The translations under genes were made by a program, and so were the position numbers. A stretch of DNA of 64,000 nucleotides, taken from positions 49,928,513 through 49,992,512 of the forward strand of contig CM055870.1 in the NCBI GenBank assembly GCA_029582165.1, in the 5' to 3' direction. Source of the DNA: Portulaca oleracea (lineage: Eukaryota; Streptophyta; Magnoliopsida; Caryophyllales; Portulacaceae). Positions 35,801 to 46,587 of the stretch are shown piece by piece (the first letter of the stretch is position 1; each line of letters starts with the position of its first letter). Below the pieces are notes generated by a model, which made no database searches, was not told where the DNA came from, and saw only the letters and a list, made by a program, of their open reading frames with translations.

Positions 35801-38800
35801 CCCAAACATAGGGAAAATAAGTCAACCCGAAAAAATTGACCATTTCCCCGGAATTATTGACCAACCAAACACACCCTTACCTGCAAAACTGGCAATGAAG
35901 ACATTCTTGTAATCGATATCATCCGAGTTATGTGCGGTCACTTTGGTCGATGACGACCCACATGACCTACTTTTATTGTTCAACTCAGTAGTAAGCAACA
36001 CAATCCCATAATACGAGAACGCATTCCCAATGAACAAAGCCCATAACAGCAACGTTGGCCTGACCAATTTCCTTGACAGCAGCATCGACAACGAATACAA
36101 CGCTGTCTTAATAGAACCCTTCACCTTTCCACATTGTTTCGTCGCTGCATGATTACTATTACTCGACACCACCTCGACGCTATCCACAGGAAGACTAGTA
36201 TGTTGTTGTTGGTGTAGTTCGGTTTCGTGATGAGATGTGATGAGAACGCCGGATGGTAATGTTGTTCCGTTGATCTTGGCCATCTTCTCTAGGATACGGA
36301 GAGCGGCTTCTTTGTCGCCTTTCGAGCATAAGTATCGTGGGGATTCCGGTGTTATTATGAAGAATGCGACCATGAGAAGGGATGGGATGGCGGAAAAGCC
36401 TAGCAGAAACCTCCATCCTAACCTCGGCATGACAATCTGCGTGCCAAGAAAAATGAACGTCAACTTATTTAGTACAAAACCAAAATCTGATGGTACCAAA
36501 GTCTCCTCATCATTGTCCATGGAGTTGGGAGAACTCAATGCATACCCTATTAGGGAACGTTTGGTAGGAATTCTACGAAAATTTTTCATGAGAAGTTTTC
36601 CATAAAATAGATTTCTCCGAAAAATTTTTCTTTAGGCTGGCCTCTCAAAGGAAAATGTGTAAAATGGTAGGCCCCCGGTAAAATTTTACTCAAGGTCAAT
36701 ATACATCAAAACATGAAGAAAATAAGTCAACATGAAAAAATTGACCATTGTTTCAAATTACTTTTGACCAATCAAATATACGGTAGTTGGGGATTACAAT
36801 CTTCTTTTGCCATCTCCTCAAGCCTTTACCTTAAAATTAAACTTATCTAATTTCAAAAGTTGAAGTCATCTTGCTGATGAAGTCATACTCACAAAGTGTG
36901 CGTTTGGTTTGTCAATAACCTAGAACAATGGTCAATTTCCCCAGTTAACATATTTTCTTCAAATTAAGATGTAATTTGATCTTGGAAAAAACTTTACAAA
37001 GTGTTCGATCATCATTTTCTACATTTTCCTGGGGAAAATTTCTCTTACAGGAACTAATTGAAATTTTTTCTGGGGAAATATTTTTCATGAAAAATTTTTC
37101 TTTGAAAATATTTCCGTAGGGTTCCTACCAAATGTTCACCAAATAAGTCTTATTATGGTTTGTGTAAACTTGAAGCTAGGATGGGTTAACTTGATACGAT
37201 AGTGAGTCGTGCCGTAATGTCGATCTCCATTATCGCATCATAAACAGTCTTAGAATTAAAACACGTGAAAGAACAATTGAAAAGGTCCAAGCTTTCTGAT
37301 AGGATTCTCCGAGGATTTCAAATGGTAAAATGAAAGAGCATGTGTTTTGATATAAGATTCTTGTTTTGTTCAAATGACACCCTTAAACCCTATTTATAGT
37401 TCATGAAAGGGTGTTGAATTATTAGATGCACCTTTTGGGAATCGGGTAAGGTTAAAGAGGTGTGGCTCTTGGGATTAAGAATTTAAGATATATGACATAT
37501 GAACTAAAATATCCAAAACTCAAAAAGTACAAGCAAGTACTTTTAAATGTTTTTTTAAAAAAAAATTCAGTGGAAGCATCTTAATCAAAGGCTTAAGCAG
37601 AAAGATGGGTGAAGGCTATTGAAGATGCAAAGATTTGAACCTGAGACTTCTTACTCATCAGCTTAACTCTAATATTATGTGAAATCATTTAAACTAAAAA
37701 TTTAAACTAATGGTTGAAGGTCCAGTAATAATTTATACTCTAACACTTTCAACATAATTGATGAGAAAATTGCCTAACCCAACAATATGATTAGCATCGA
37801 TCAACATGATCAAAACAAAAAAACATAGGTTTTGTTCAACAAAAGTAGCAGCTTAGGGTATAATAGCATGCACGTTGTTATCGAATAGAGGCTTATGTAC
37901 GTAGCAGATAAATGTTCTTGTTTGGTAATTATTGCTATAGTTATTCATATGAGTGTTTGAAGGAAATGTATTAAGACAAATTAAATATACTTATTGAATA
38001 GTTGATTAATATAAATTGTCAAAAATATATGGATAATTTTCAAAGACAAAATTTTCAAAAAATATTCTTTTGGAACGCTCTTAAAAGCATAAAGGTTAAC
38101 TTTATTATTATTTCTAAATTAACACTAGTTAATTAAAATACTAAACATTGCTTAAAACAATAGTTAAGTACCAGCTTATTTGAAAACCCATATTTATCCA
38201 TTAAAGTTTTTACTGGGTCAAAACATTAAACATTCCACTATATGCTATTGCCAAACATTACTTAATGAAAAATGTTCACTTTACATTTTTAAAATAATTC
38301 TATGAATTCTTTGAGGCCTCAACATATGATTTTGATATTTATAATATTTATATCTTTATGAACTCATCTTCTAAAATATTTATAATATTTTATAATTTTA
38401 AATGTAAAACTATGATTTTGATATTTTTATCTTGGTCATGCACTCATCTTCTAAAATTTATAATACATGATTTACTAGTAAGGCAATATTGATTTAAATA
38501 GTAGACATTAATTAGGAACATCAAACTTAAATACGATGAATAATATCTTGACACATAAAGACCATAATTTTACTATCAATGACAAATCTATATACAGGCT
38601 AAATAATTATGAATATTTTTTAGTCACTTAAGGATGTACGCATAGTATCACTAGCTTTTGCAAGATTTACCATGTTTCATGTGAAAGAAGTATGTTATTA
38701 TCATAAATTAGCTCTAGTTTCATTTTTCTCGTGATGGGTTTAGTCTTTAGTTATCAGACAAGAGTGAATAGTTTATTATTCTAACGCTGATTTTTATATA

Positions 38801-41800
38801 CAAATTAAACCTACAAGATCAAAACAATTGCTCCCACAAGGAAAGCAAAAGTACGAGTGGGAAATCGTCTATGGGTAATGGGGCACTCACGTTTCTCACG
38901 TTTTACTTCTATAAGTAAAGATTAGACCATTTGCTAGCATTCCTTAATTTTAATCAATATATATTGCATCAAAATAGAGAAGAAAAGTAGGAAGTAATGT
39001 TTAAAACTATACCAAAAAACAAAAAAAATCATACTAAGAGCAAAGAAAACAAAAATTGGAAGTTGAGAGTATATGATAAGAACAGGTATCAAAGGAGTTG
39101 ACAAATCGACACGGTAGTTATAGGGTTGACAAAAGTTCGGTCCAAATAATGTCAGGTTTGGCGAAATCGGTCATTCAATCAAAGATTTATTATTCAAACT
39201 CTGTTCGATAAGCAATTCGGATATTGAGACCATACCCAGACTCGAATGTCCGATGTTCGGACCCAAATGTCCGATATCCAAATTACATATAAAGGCAAGG
39301 TCATAGCCTTAGTGTTGAAATGACATAACAATGACCAATTATCTGATATTCGTATCGTACATAAAGGTAATTAAAAATCAACCCAAGTTTACTCATGATA
39401 AACCAAGTTCGATCCATTAGTTGTTCAAAATTCAGACAACCTGAACTTGATTTTCCTTAACCGAACCCGACACAATTTTAAACAGAACAATGATCGATTT
39501 TTAAAATTCAGACAAACTTTTAATGGCGATACCAGAAATAACAAAACTCAGTTATAGAGTTAGGTCAAAATTTTGGCCGACTTTTGATGGTCATACTCGA
39601 AATAACAAAATTGAGTTAGTTAGAGATATTGAAAACCTTATATGTCATATTTATTAGGAAATAGATCGACTTTCTGACAGATTTAATGACCAATCATTTC
39701 ATTCTTCACCTGCTATTTCATGAAATTGTAATACTTACTTTGGCCCTGTTCTTTTCTGCAGTTGACAAACTATGGTACCACAGCATACCACAGTTTGCCA
39801 CAACTCACCATATTTTACCATAAATCATTACTTTTCTCTCTCCTCACTTTTCTCTGTCCTTACTTTTCTCCTCTACTTTTTACATTCTCTCTCCTCACCT
39901 ACCCCACATACCAATAACCTACCACAATTCCACCACTCCCCACCACAATTCCACCACACTTCACTATATCCTACCGCAAAATACCGCAGAAAATAACGGG
40001 GCCTTTGTAATACTTTGGTTTTTTCTTCTATTTTACAGTATATATAGATAATTTAAAGAGACGTGTTGATAGAAATGTTTACCTCCTTTATTTATTCAGG
40101 TTAAAAAACAATGTGAAAGGAGAAAAGAAGAGACAAGCACATGTGAAATGGAACCCAAGAGCGTGGAAGCACAAATTCGTTTATTTAAAGAGACAATTCT
40201 TAACCATCCATCACCTCCTTCATCGGCATGTGAATTGGTAATATGTCAAAGGAACCAATATTGATAACCTATCTATCCTAATCCAAATGTAGTACTACTG
40301 TTACTAATAAAGTACTAATGCTATCTTTTATTCTTGCACTTCATGAGGATAAATATATATATATGGAACAGTTATTCTGGAACAATCTCAATTAAAGGTT
40401 TAAGCTGATGGTTGTAGGCTCAATGATAGTTTTATAATCTAACACGTCCTTTCACGTGAATGTCCTTTAGGTTTGAAACTTGGAGGGTGTTGAGATTCGA
40501 ACCTAAGATCTCTTGTTCATTAGTCTAGTTCTGATACCATGTTGAATTATCTCAACAGAAAATTTAAACTATGATTGTAGGCTCAATGATGATTTTATAC
40601 TCTAACAGTTAGAACTCGTTTAGTGTTTCTATTTACATTTCGTTCTATTCCTAATAATGACAATTCTTTTTGTAAATTCCATAATTTTGGAAATCATAAG
40701 TTTTCTACCATAGAAATGCTAGCCTACTCTTTTGTTCATTTTATTTTTGTTGCGAATATCAAATTTTGGCAGATGTCTGTATGATTCTCTTTTATAACAG
40801 TTACGAAGTTGACGAAATATGTCTGCCATAAATAATTCGATACTTATCAATTATTTTGAAATTTATAAAGCTTGATGGTGGCATGCTAATAAAATTTCTT
40901 ATCCTATATAGAAGCAAAATGATAACCAGGTTAATTTCACCCACGCCACTCAAAAAATTAAATATGAGCATATATTTAAATAATTTTGTAAATGTACCTT
41001 CATTACTTTGAGGTTTATTACAATTTATAGACTATATAAAAATAATTATATATTTGTATTTTTCATAAAAATAAACTATGGATAAATGTGCATTCTCTAC
41101 AATAATAAAATTAAGCTATCATTTATATTTGTTGACTTGATTAATAAATATTATACTATTATAATGGATAATTACACATATAGTTACCAAAAAAAGTTAT
41201 TAAATTTCCATCCAAAAAAAAATGTTATTATACCCTAACCCTCTGTTTGTATTGAGGTTATGAGAGGGAGGGAAGGGGAGGGGAGGGGAGGGGAGGGGAA
41301 GGGAGGGTTAATGAAGAGGAGGGGAACTAATTATGTTTTTTTTTAAAAAAAAGTAACTTTATAAATATATAATAACTACTTCATTTTTCTTCACTCCCCC
41401 TAGCTTCTTCCCTCCCTTTTCTAATCCAAACACAACAATTAACCCCTCTTACCTTTCATTCCCTTTACTTATAATCCAAACAAGATAGAAATAAGTCTCA
41501 TTCCTTTCCGTTCCCTCCCCTCCCTTTCCTTCCCCTCTAATACCCTCCCCTCCCCTCCCCTCCCCCTCTAATAACCAAACAGATTGTATATATTACTACC
41601 TCCGTCCCAAAATATTTGTCCTTTGACAAAATTTTGACCGTTGATTATTCTCAAATTACAATGAGTTACGATATAAAATTACCGTCATTAGAAAGATCTC
41701 TTAATAAAAATTACAATGACGGTAATTTCATATTGTAACTCATTGTAATTTGTCAATAACTAACGGTCAAAATTTTGTCAAATAATAAACATTTTGGGAC

Positions 41801-44800
41801 GGAGGTAGTATGTATTATAGATAATTTAAAATGAAGACACGTATCATTGGAGATACAAATATCACAATTTAGCTAAAGTGAGTAGATCCTCCAAGAATCA
41901 CGCAAAGGCAATTATCAAAATCTACACCCGTAAAAGATTGTCATGCCATAAATAATTTCTCAATAACAGGTACAATGTATAAAATCAACACCCATAAACT
42001 AGACCCCATGAAGAATTTTCAACTATTATATTATATGACACACCAATCATTGCGGATAGAGTATGACTATTATGTGTAATAAGGCCAAATTTGACTGAAA
42101 TGTTGATAGAATTTTCAACTACTAAATGACACTTGAATCATAGTGGATTTTAGTGGTCACACTTGTGCAAGTTGGCTGCAATGACCATGGCTAGCAAAAT
42201 TTTATTTGACCTGCCAAAAATCGGTCATGATTGTAGAATTGTTTCTCTGAATTTTAATATTTGATCCAATTGACTGATACTATGAATCCAATATACCACA
42301 TGTATTTATTTGCTAAACCCCATTCTAATCTATATAGCACTAGTAAAAATTTCCATCTATGTAAATTTGGTTAATGTCGAATTCGGATAAGAAATGAATA
42401 TTTGGACTTAGTTTTATTTCATATCCGACCGAGTCGGACAATTCAGATGGAAATCATTTGGATCAAAATCGGATTCGTATAATAGAAGAAGAAAAATGTT
42501 GTGTTCGAATGTTCACCCTAGGGCCAAACCGTCTGTGCTTTCTCTGGGTTAGAAAAATTCAGATATTTGGATCAGACAAAATTTTGCTAACACTAAACCC
42601 GAATTTAAATCTACCCGAATTATCCAACCCGAAAAAGGCTGGTAACAACAACGCTGAAATAATTTTCTCCGACTTGGAAATCTCGAATTTGTCCGAGTCG
42701 GAAAAAACCTGGGTTTGGACACAATATTTCTCTTGTTTCAATTGTCTGAACCCGATTTTGACCCGGTTTCAGTTACATAAGTCTAAATAGTGCGACCCAA
42801 AAAATCAGGTTCGGACATCAATTTCACATCCGAATTTTGATATCGACCGATGCGAATTTGACTTGGACCGAAATTTTTGTCAATTCTAGATGACGGTGAT
42901 CAGCATTTAATCTAAATTTTAAAATTCACTGATTTTGACTGATTCAAATTTGATCCGTATTCTTTTTTTTTTCTTTTTTGCCTATATATAAAAATATGTA
43001 AAATTATTGCAACCGTGAAAGGAAAAACTAGGCCAAAAAAAGAGGCAAAGAAAAACACTATACGTACCCAGGCTAAGGAAGATTCAACGATTGAACCGAT
43101 GCTCCAAAAAGCTTGAAAAATGACCAACCAAGTACCCCTTCTTGGCGCAGGCACAAACTCCACAAACCATGAAAGCAGAACAGGAGCTCCTCCCAGGCCA
43201 AACCCAACCAAACACCGGAATGCAAGCAGTGCTCTGTAGTTTGGGGCTATTGAACTCAGCATGCCTGCTCCTGATATCACCATTGCTGTGATCAATATTG
43301 CCTTCCTACCATGTTTACCAAAGTAAATAAAATCACATTTGGGTTAATTCATTTCCGGAAATTATTCGAATCAGAAATAATAACTAGGACAAATGAAATG
43401 ACATGTATTTTGAATCAATATGATTAAATTTCCAAAATCACACTTGATCCCTATATGTGTCAAATATTATCTTGACCGTTCTTTTTTTATTTAATACCAA
43501 ATTATAAAATATATTTTCTTAATTACAAATTTATTTACAAAAATTTATAATGTTAAATATCTTAACACTATGTTTTGGCCTAATAAGAAAACATACCATG
43601 AAAAATGTTTAATTTTTTAAATAAATTATAATTAGAAAAATACATTTTATAAATTTGGTGTTAAATGATTAATTTGTTGATTTAGAGTCCAAGAAAAAAG
43701 TTCAATAGGTAGAAGGGGAGGAATTCGAGATTAATCTCAAAAAAGTTGCACTATTGTCCAATACTCTCCAAGTTCAGTGTATTAGAATCCAAGAAAAAAG
43801 TTCAGTGCATTATTGTCCAATACCCTTGAAGTTCAGTGTATTATTATCCAATAATCATTTTATTTTTCTTTTTTGTGAGGCCAGAGCATATGCCTCCAAC
43901 CAATCCCATAAATTTTAGACTGTGCCAGCTGACAATAGGTACAAAGCATTAAATGGTCAATGGTACCTACTACCTCCGTCTCAAAATATTTGTCATTTGA
44001 CAAAATTTTAACCATTGATTATTCATAAATTACAATGAGTTACGATATGAGATTACTGTTATTGTAATTTTTATTAAGACATCTTTCTAATGACGTTATT
44101 TTCATATCATAACTCATTATAATTTGAGAATAATCAACGGTCAAAATTTGGTCAAATGACAAACATTTTGGACGAAGGTAATATAAGTTTTAATTTTCTT
44201 TTAAAAAATAAATATCATCCTAAAGCCTAAAGGCTAACTTTTAAGAAAAAGTGCAGATAGTATTCAACTTAAGATAAAAGATATTTTTCTGCTCCATCCT
44301 TTAAACTGCTCTTTCCATTGTATAATATTGACCACTTTGATATGGATATACATGTAACTAATATTTAAAATTTTGAATACCCCTTTTTTGTCAATATACG
44401 TGATCAAATCTACTTTTTGAATTAGACTATTGAGGGAAAAAAATCATAAAAATATAATGTTGTACTATCTTCATCTTAAATAAGTATTAATTTAACTAAA
44501 TTTTGACTGTTGATTATTCAAAAATTACAATGAGTTACAATATAAAAGTAACGACATTATAATTTTTAGTACAATATATTTTTAATGATGGTAATTCAAA
44601 ATTGTAATTCATTGTAATTTATGAGTAATCAACGGTCAAAACATTGTTAAATTAATACTTATTTATTTAGTGACGGACATAGTAATTTTTAGTTAAATAA
44701 TATGTTTAAAATATCTAATCAAACTAGCCTATTGTATGGAATATTACCAAAAAACTGAAGCTGCAGATACTATGGCAGTACGTTTATCATGGATATGATT

Positions 44801-46267
44801 TCATTTGATTGACTTCAACTTTCAATTGAAGTCCATATTGACCAAGGTTGACCCAAGTAATGATTTTGAAGTTGAGAGATAATTTATATATATAGCAATA
44901 TGGAGAGAAGAAAATCCCTTTGGTTTGGACTTTGTGTGATACATTCCAAACCTAAAAGAACGAAAATGATGCGAATCCATAGAATGAACAAGGGAGTAAA
45001 CTAAACTAGCCAAGTACTCCCCCATCCATGTTACTTGTCTTCTTTGAAAACAAAATTTGAAGTATAAATTTCTCAATATATACCATCAGTTATTATATAA
45101 AATTATAATGTTAGGGAGAGTTTTGTTTTAATATAATTAATAGATTATAATTATTAAATTCAAAATGAAAAATATTATTCTTAATAAAATATTATATATT
45201 CCCTCTTTTCTGTATTATATGTCATTTTAATTAACTTTCTTTTTTCTCAAAATATATGTCACCTTACACTCTTAATAATCATTAATTACTAAATTATCAA
45301 ATAATCTTATTAAGTACATATTTTCCTTTTTTATTCACCTTTTTCTCATTTCCAAATATACAAATTAAGCATCGTTTGGTTAAGAAACTTTTCCCAAGAA
45401 AGTTAGTCAACTTTTCCAAATTGACAAACTTTCCTATGTGGTTCTCGTTTTAACGTGGGGATGACTACTTCCCTCACAAGCTCACTAAACTGTCCCCCTA
45501 TGAAAAGTATTTCCCGAAAAAAATTTTCAGGGAAAATCTTTCTCAGGAAACTGTCAAACGCACCATTAATGTAAATTAAAAATTTTGTTGGTTTTGTGAA
45601 TTGTGTTTAAAGTGATAACAAATAATTTGGGAAGGAGGGATCGGAGTAATTAAGAAACGATCAATAAAAGAATGGAATCAAAAATTACTGTGACAGTCAA
45701 CTAACTGTCAAATTGCTGGGTAAATCTAATTTACCAAAATTTATCAATTTTTGTCTAAATTTTTCCAAAATTTATCAAAATTTACCAAAAATTACTATAG
45801 TTAAAAAAAATAAGAAAAAATTCATTTTGATATATTAGCGTAAATTTACCAAAATTTACCAAAATTTATCAAAAATTACCAAAAATTACCAAAAAGTTAC
45901 TAAAATTTAACTTTTACCCCACTACTTTTTACCCATTAATTTTACACACCCGAATAGTAGGTGACAATTAGTACGGAAGAGTGAGAGTAATTAGAATTTA
46001 CCTTCTTCCAAAGGTATCGGAAACAAGTCCCCAAGCATAGGCACCAACGAGCATGCCAATGAACACAACACTGGTAACCAAACTCTCCTGTTTAGCACTC
46101 AGATTCCACTGGGAATGCACAGCAGGTCCTACAAAGGAGAGCAACATCATCTCCATGGCATCAGAAATCCAGCCCATCCCAGCAAAAGCAAGCACCAAAA
46201 ACTGAAACTTCCCAAACCCCACGCTCAAAAGAGCCTCATCCAAGCTGTATGTCACTTCACCTGCCAT
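32586..46267 (-). CDS. OCT7: Organic cation/carnitine transporter 7-like protein (five exons)
   Basis: A member of the major facilitator superfamily, sugar-transporter branch, closest in my knowledge to Arabidopsis OCT7 (At3g13050, related to NiaP nicotinate carriers). It should move small organic cations, nicotinate-like or carnitine-like solutes across a membrane. The substrate is not proved by sequence. Exons on the minus strand are 46267-46002, 43305-43068, 36436-35881, 34377-34172 and 32852-32586, all with GT-AG borders. Together they give 1533 bases and 510 residues, near the 500 of the Arabidopsis protein. Motifs are SDTFGRR at residues 83-89 and VDRLGRK at 365-371 (MFS loop motif), PESPRY at 198-203, and [14 protein letters not shown] around 419-432. 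About twelve hydrophobic segments are visible. No stop or frameshift occurs, so it looks functional. The four introns total about 12 kb and are filled with MITEs. Confidence 0.92.
32853..34171 (-). other. OCT7-like intron 4 (1319 bp)
   Basis: It contains a G-run at about 33239-33249 and a Stowaway-type element at 33696-34112. The part near exon 5 has no recognised repeat. Confidence 0.8.
33696..34112. mobile_element. Stowaway-like MITE with ttaccaaaa core, intron 4
   Basis: The ends CTGCCTCTGTTTTTAT and GCACAGAGGGAG with TA flanks (33694-33695, 34113-34114) mark a Stowaway-like element. Its core (33850-34020) is a run of imperfect ttaccaaaa/aattaccaaaag repeats. The same core is found at 45720-45930 and inverted at 29100-29290. 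Confidence 0.7.
34172..34377 (-). CDS. OCT7: OCT7-like exon 4
   Basis: It encodes the rest of residue 354 to 422: [21 protein letters not shown], then the segment ending VYIYAPE. It carries the second MFS loop motif. The acceptor is TACAG|AGTT and the donor is GAG|GTACTT. Confidence 0.92.
35354..35603. mobile_element. Tourist-like MITE, intron 3, copy a
   Basis: It starts TAA|GGATGCGTTTGGTAAG and contains the family segments ggaaaatttt, ccctaagggaaattttccc, and gaaaataagtcaac. The right terminus has decayed (ttgacttaacaaagg). Confidence 0.65.
35681..35876. mobile_element. Tourist-like MITE at the intron 3 splice donor, copy b
   Basis: The ends gagagggtttggtagtaacc and ttgaccaaccaaacacaccc are bounded by TTA duplicates (35678-35680 and 35877-35879), the target type of PIF/Harbinger elements. 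On the minus strand its first base is the fifth base of intron 3. Confidence 0.85.
35881..36436 (-). CDS. OCT7: OCT7-like exon 3
   Basis: It encodes residues 169-353 and one base of 354, from [18 protein letters not shown]. It holds PESPRYL and the central cytoplasmic loop, which is His/Ser-rich ([15 protein letters not shown]), then [25 protein letters not shown] and [11 protein letters not shown]. The acceptor is GCAG|ATTG. The donor GCAG|GTAAGG overlaps a Tourist MITE insertion (35681-35876). Confidence 0.92.
36545..37146. repeat. Inverted pair of Tourist-like MITEs
   Basis: The copy at 36545-36786 (gggaacgtttggtaggaatt start) and the copy at 36899-37146 (starting gcgtttggtttgtcaataac, opposite orientation) are inverted copies separated by about 110 bp. 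In a transcript they could form a hairpin of more than 200 bp. Confidence 0.7.
37556..37745 (-). mobile_element. Degenerate TRIM copy
   Basis: It shares gatttgaacctgagact, the ctaatattatgtgaaa relic of the primer-site end, and ggttgaaggtcc...tatactctaacac with the TRIM at 40378-40607. Ends are eroded. Confidence 0.5.
39120..39500. other. Degenerate hAT-like repeat-rich stretch
   Basis: Many ttcgg/ccgaa and gttcgg motifs resemble the subterminal parts of the hAT-type MITEs elsewhere in the window. No clear ends. Confidence 0.35.
39742..40003. mobile_element. TIR MITE, ggccctgttcttttctgc family
   Basis: The ends ggccctgttcttttctgc and gcagaaaataacggggcc are inverted copies. TTT lies on both sides, perhaps a 3-bp duplication. 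The interior has repeated accaca/caccac stretches. A relative with similar ends is at 51644-51873. Confidence 0.75.
40378..40607 (-). mobile_element. TRIM (miniature LTR retrotransposon)
   Basis: Two short LTRs of 67-68 bp (40378-40444 and 40540-40607) begin TGTTAGAGTATAAAA-like on the minus strand and end in CA. A Met-type primer site TGGTATCAGAAC (40530-40541 on the minus strand) follows the 5' LTR. The interior of under 100 bp has no coding capacity. No convincing 5-bp target duplication was seen. The size fits TRIMs. Confidence 0.7.
41240..41584. mobile_element. Fold-back element with G-rich arms
   Basis: The left arm ctctgtttgtattgaggtta continues into (gggga)n; the right arm is its complement, with (tcccc)n and ending ataaccaaacagatt. 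The arms are low-complexity, so lengths are approximate. Confidence 0.7.
41596..41808. mobile_element. Stowaway MITE 3
   Basis: The ends CTACCTCCGTCCCAAAATAT and ATTTTGGGACGGAGGTAG are near-perfect inverted repeats flanked by TA (41594-41595, 41809-41810). The well-kept ends point to recent insertion into intron 2. Confidence 0.92.
42352..42892. mobile_element. Degenerate hAT-like MITE
   Basis: Subterminal ttcgga/tcggac motifs are dense at both ends. The right terminus aaatttttgtcaattcta and the left tagtaaaaatttcc are partly complementary. The frame at 42458-42790 is a by-product of this composition. Confidence 0.5.
43068..43305 (-). CDS. OCT7: OCT7-like exon 2
   Basis: It encodes residues 89-168, starting KAILITAMV after the acceptor GTAG|G and ending SIVESSLAW before the donor TGG|GTACG. 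It covers membrane segments with the [17 protein letters not shown] motif and the RRGTW loop. The 3' intron is phase 0. Confidence 0.92.
43745..43855. repeat. Single arm of the long-TIR MITE family
   Basis: It repeats attgtccaatac, aagttcagtgtatta and gtgcattattgtccaatac, as in the right arm at 9850-9935. The partner arm is missing. Confidence 0.75.
43970..44181. mobile_element. Stowaway MITE 4
   Basis: The ends ctacctccgtctcaaaatat and attttggacgaaggtaa have TA at 43968-43969 and 44182-44183. Confidence 0.85.
44466..44682. mobile_element. Stowaway MITE 5, diverged
   Basis: The ends ctatcttcatcttaaataag and atttagtgacggacatag have TA at 44464-44465 and 44683-44684. It is more diverged than its neighbours. 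Confidence 0.75.
45368..45565. mobile_element. Tourist-like MITE, intron 1
   Basis: The ends agcatcgtttggttaagaaa and gtcaaacgcacca lie between TTA copies (45365-45367 and 45566-45568). It shares the ggaaaa/ttttcc-rich interior of the family at 35681 and 52853. An older Stowaway-like pair of ends (about 45192 and 45640) may enclose it. Confidence 0.65.
45718..45960. repeat. ttaccaaaa repeat patch
   Basis: Imperfect repeats of aatttaccaaa/aaattaccaaaa, followed by ttaacttttacccca. This is the same arrangement as at 33850-34060, 28 bases from the exon 1 donor side. Confidence 0.75.
46002..46267 (-). CDS. OCT7: OCT7-like exon 1
   Basis: It encodes residues 1-88 plus two bases of codon 89, from [19 protein letters not shown] to the first MFS loop motif SDTFGRR. 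The ATG at 46267-46265 is chosen because the alignment with OCT7 proteins starts within a few residues and no earlier in-frame ATG gives similarity. The donor is AG|GTAAAT, and the intron is phase 2. Confidence 0.92.
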
Positions 46268-46412
46268 TCCAAACTCTCTTGCTTAATCAATTAACACTTA
46301 GCTTGGAAAATAGTGTGAAATCAAGAGAGAGAGACGTTGTTAGAGAAATGTTATTGGAAGAGTAATAAACCAAGACAAGGACTTGATTAGCATCTATTGG
46401 GATGTTTGCTAA

Positions 46413-46420
46413 CTTTATAG
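46413..46420 (-). promoter_or_regulatory. Candidate TATA box of the OCT7-like gene
   Basis: CTATAAAG on the minus strand lies about 145 bases before the ATG, giving a predicted start near 46385 and a leader of about 115 bases. It rests on motif and distance only. Confidence 0.45.
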
Positions 46421-46587
46421 GTGAAGACAAAGCTTTAACCATATTCTCATGGTCCACGCCATTATAAATTTGTAATCGCTATCTATGGAAGGAGCCTATT
46501 ATCATAATGCTCATTAAAATTACAGCTACAACAATAAACTGTTGACAATGTTACACAATATACTCTGCCTTTTTTCTTTTTCTTTTT

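Larger units (their letters stand above)
34378..35880 (-). other. OCT7-like intron 3 (1503 bp)
   Basis: It holds two copies of a Tourist-like MITE (35354-35603 and 35681-35876). The rest is AT-rich, with a ccaatc/aatcc-rich stretch at 34430-34600. Confidence 0.8.
36437..43067 (-). other. OCT7-like intron 2 (6631 bp)
   Basis: The largest intron. It holds two inverted Tourist-like MITEs (36545-37146), TRIM copies (37556-37745, 40378-40607), a TIR element (39742-40003), a G-rich fold-back (41240-41584), Stowaway 3 (41596-41808) and a degenerate hAT-like stretch (42352-42892). The remaining stretches (37750-39120, 40610-41230, 41815-42350) are AT-rich without recognised features. Confidence 0.8.
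43306..46001 (-). other. OCT7-like intron 1 (2696 bp)
   Basis: It holds a single arm of the long-TIR MITE (43745-43855), two Stowaways (43970-44181, 44466-44682), a Tourist-like MITE (45368-45565) and a ttaccaaaa repeat patch (45720-45930). Confidence 0.8.

Noticed and set aside
36195..36605. Overlapping frames on both strands in exon 3
   Set aside because: They are shadows of the transporter exon, whose own frame joins in phase with its neighbours.
42458..42790. 110-codon open frame in intron 2
   Set aside because: It lies in a hAT-like stretch of repeated ttcgga motifs; the composition explains the frame.
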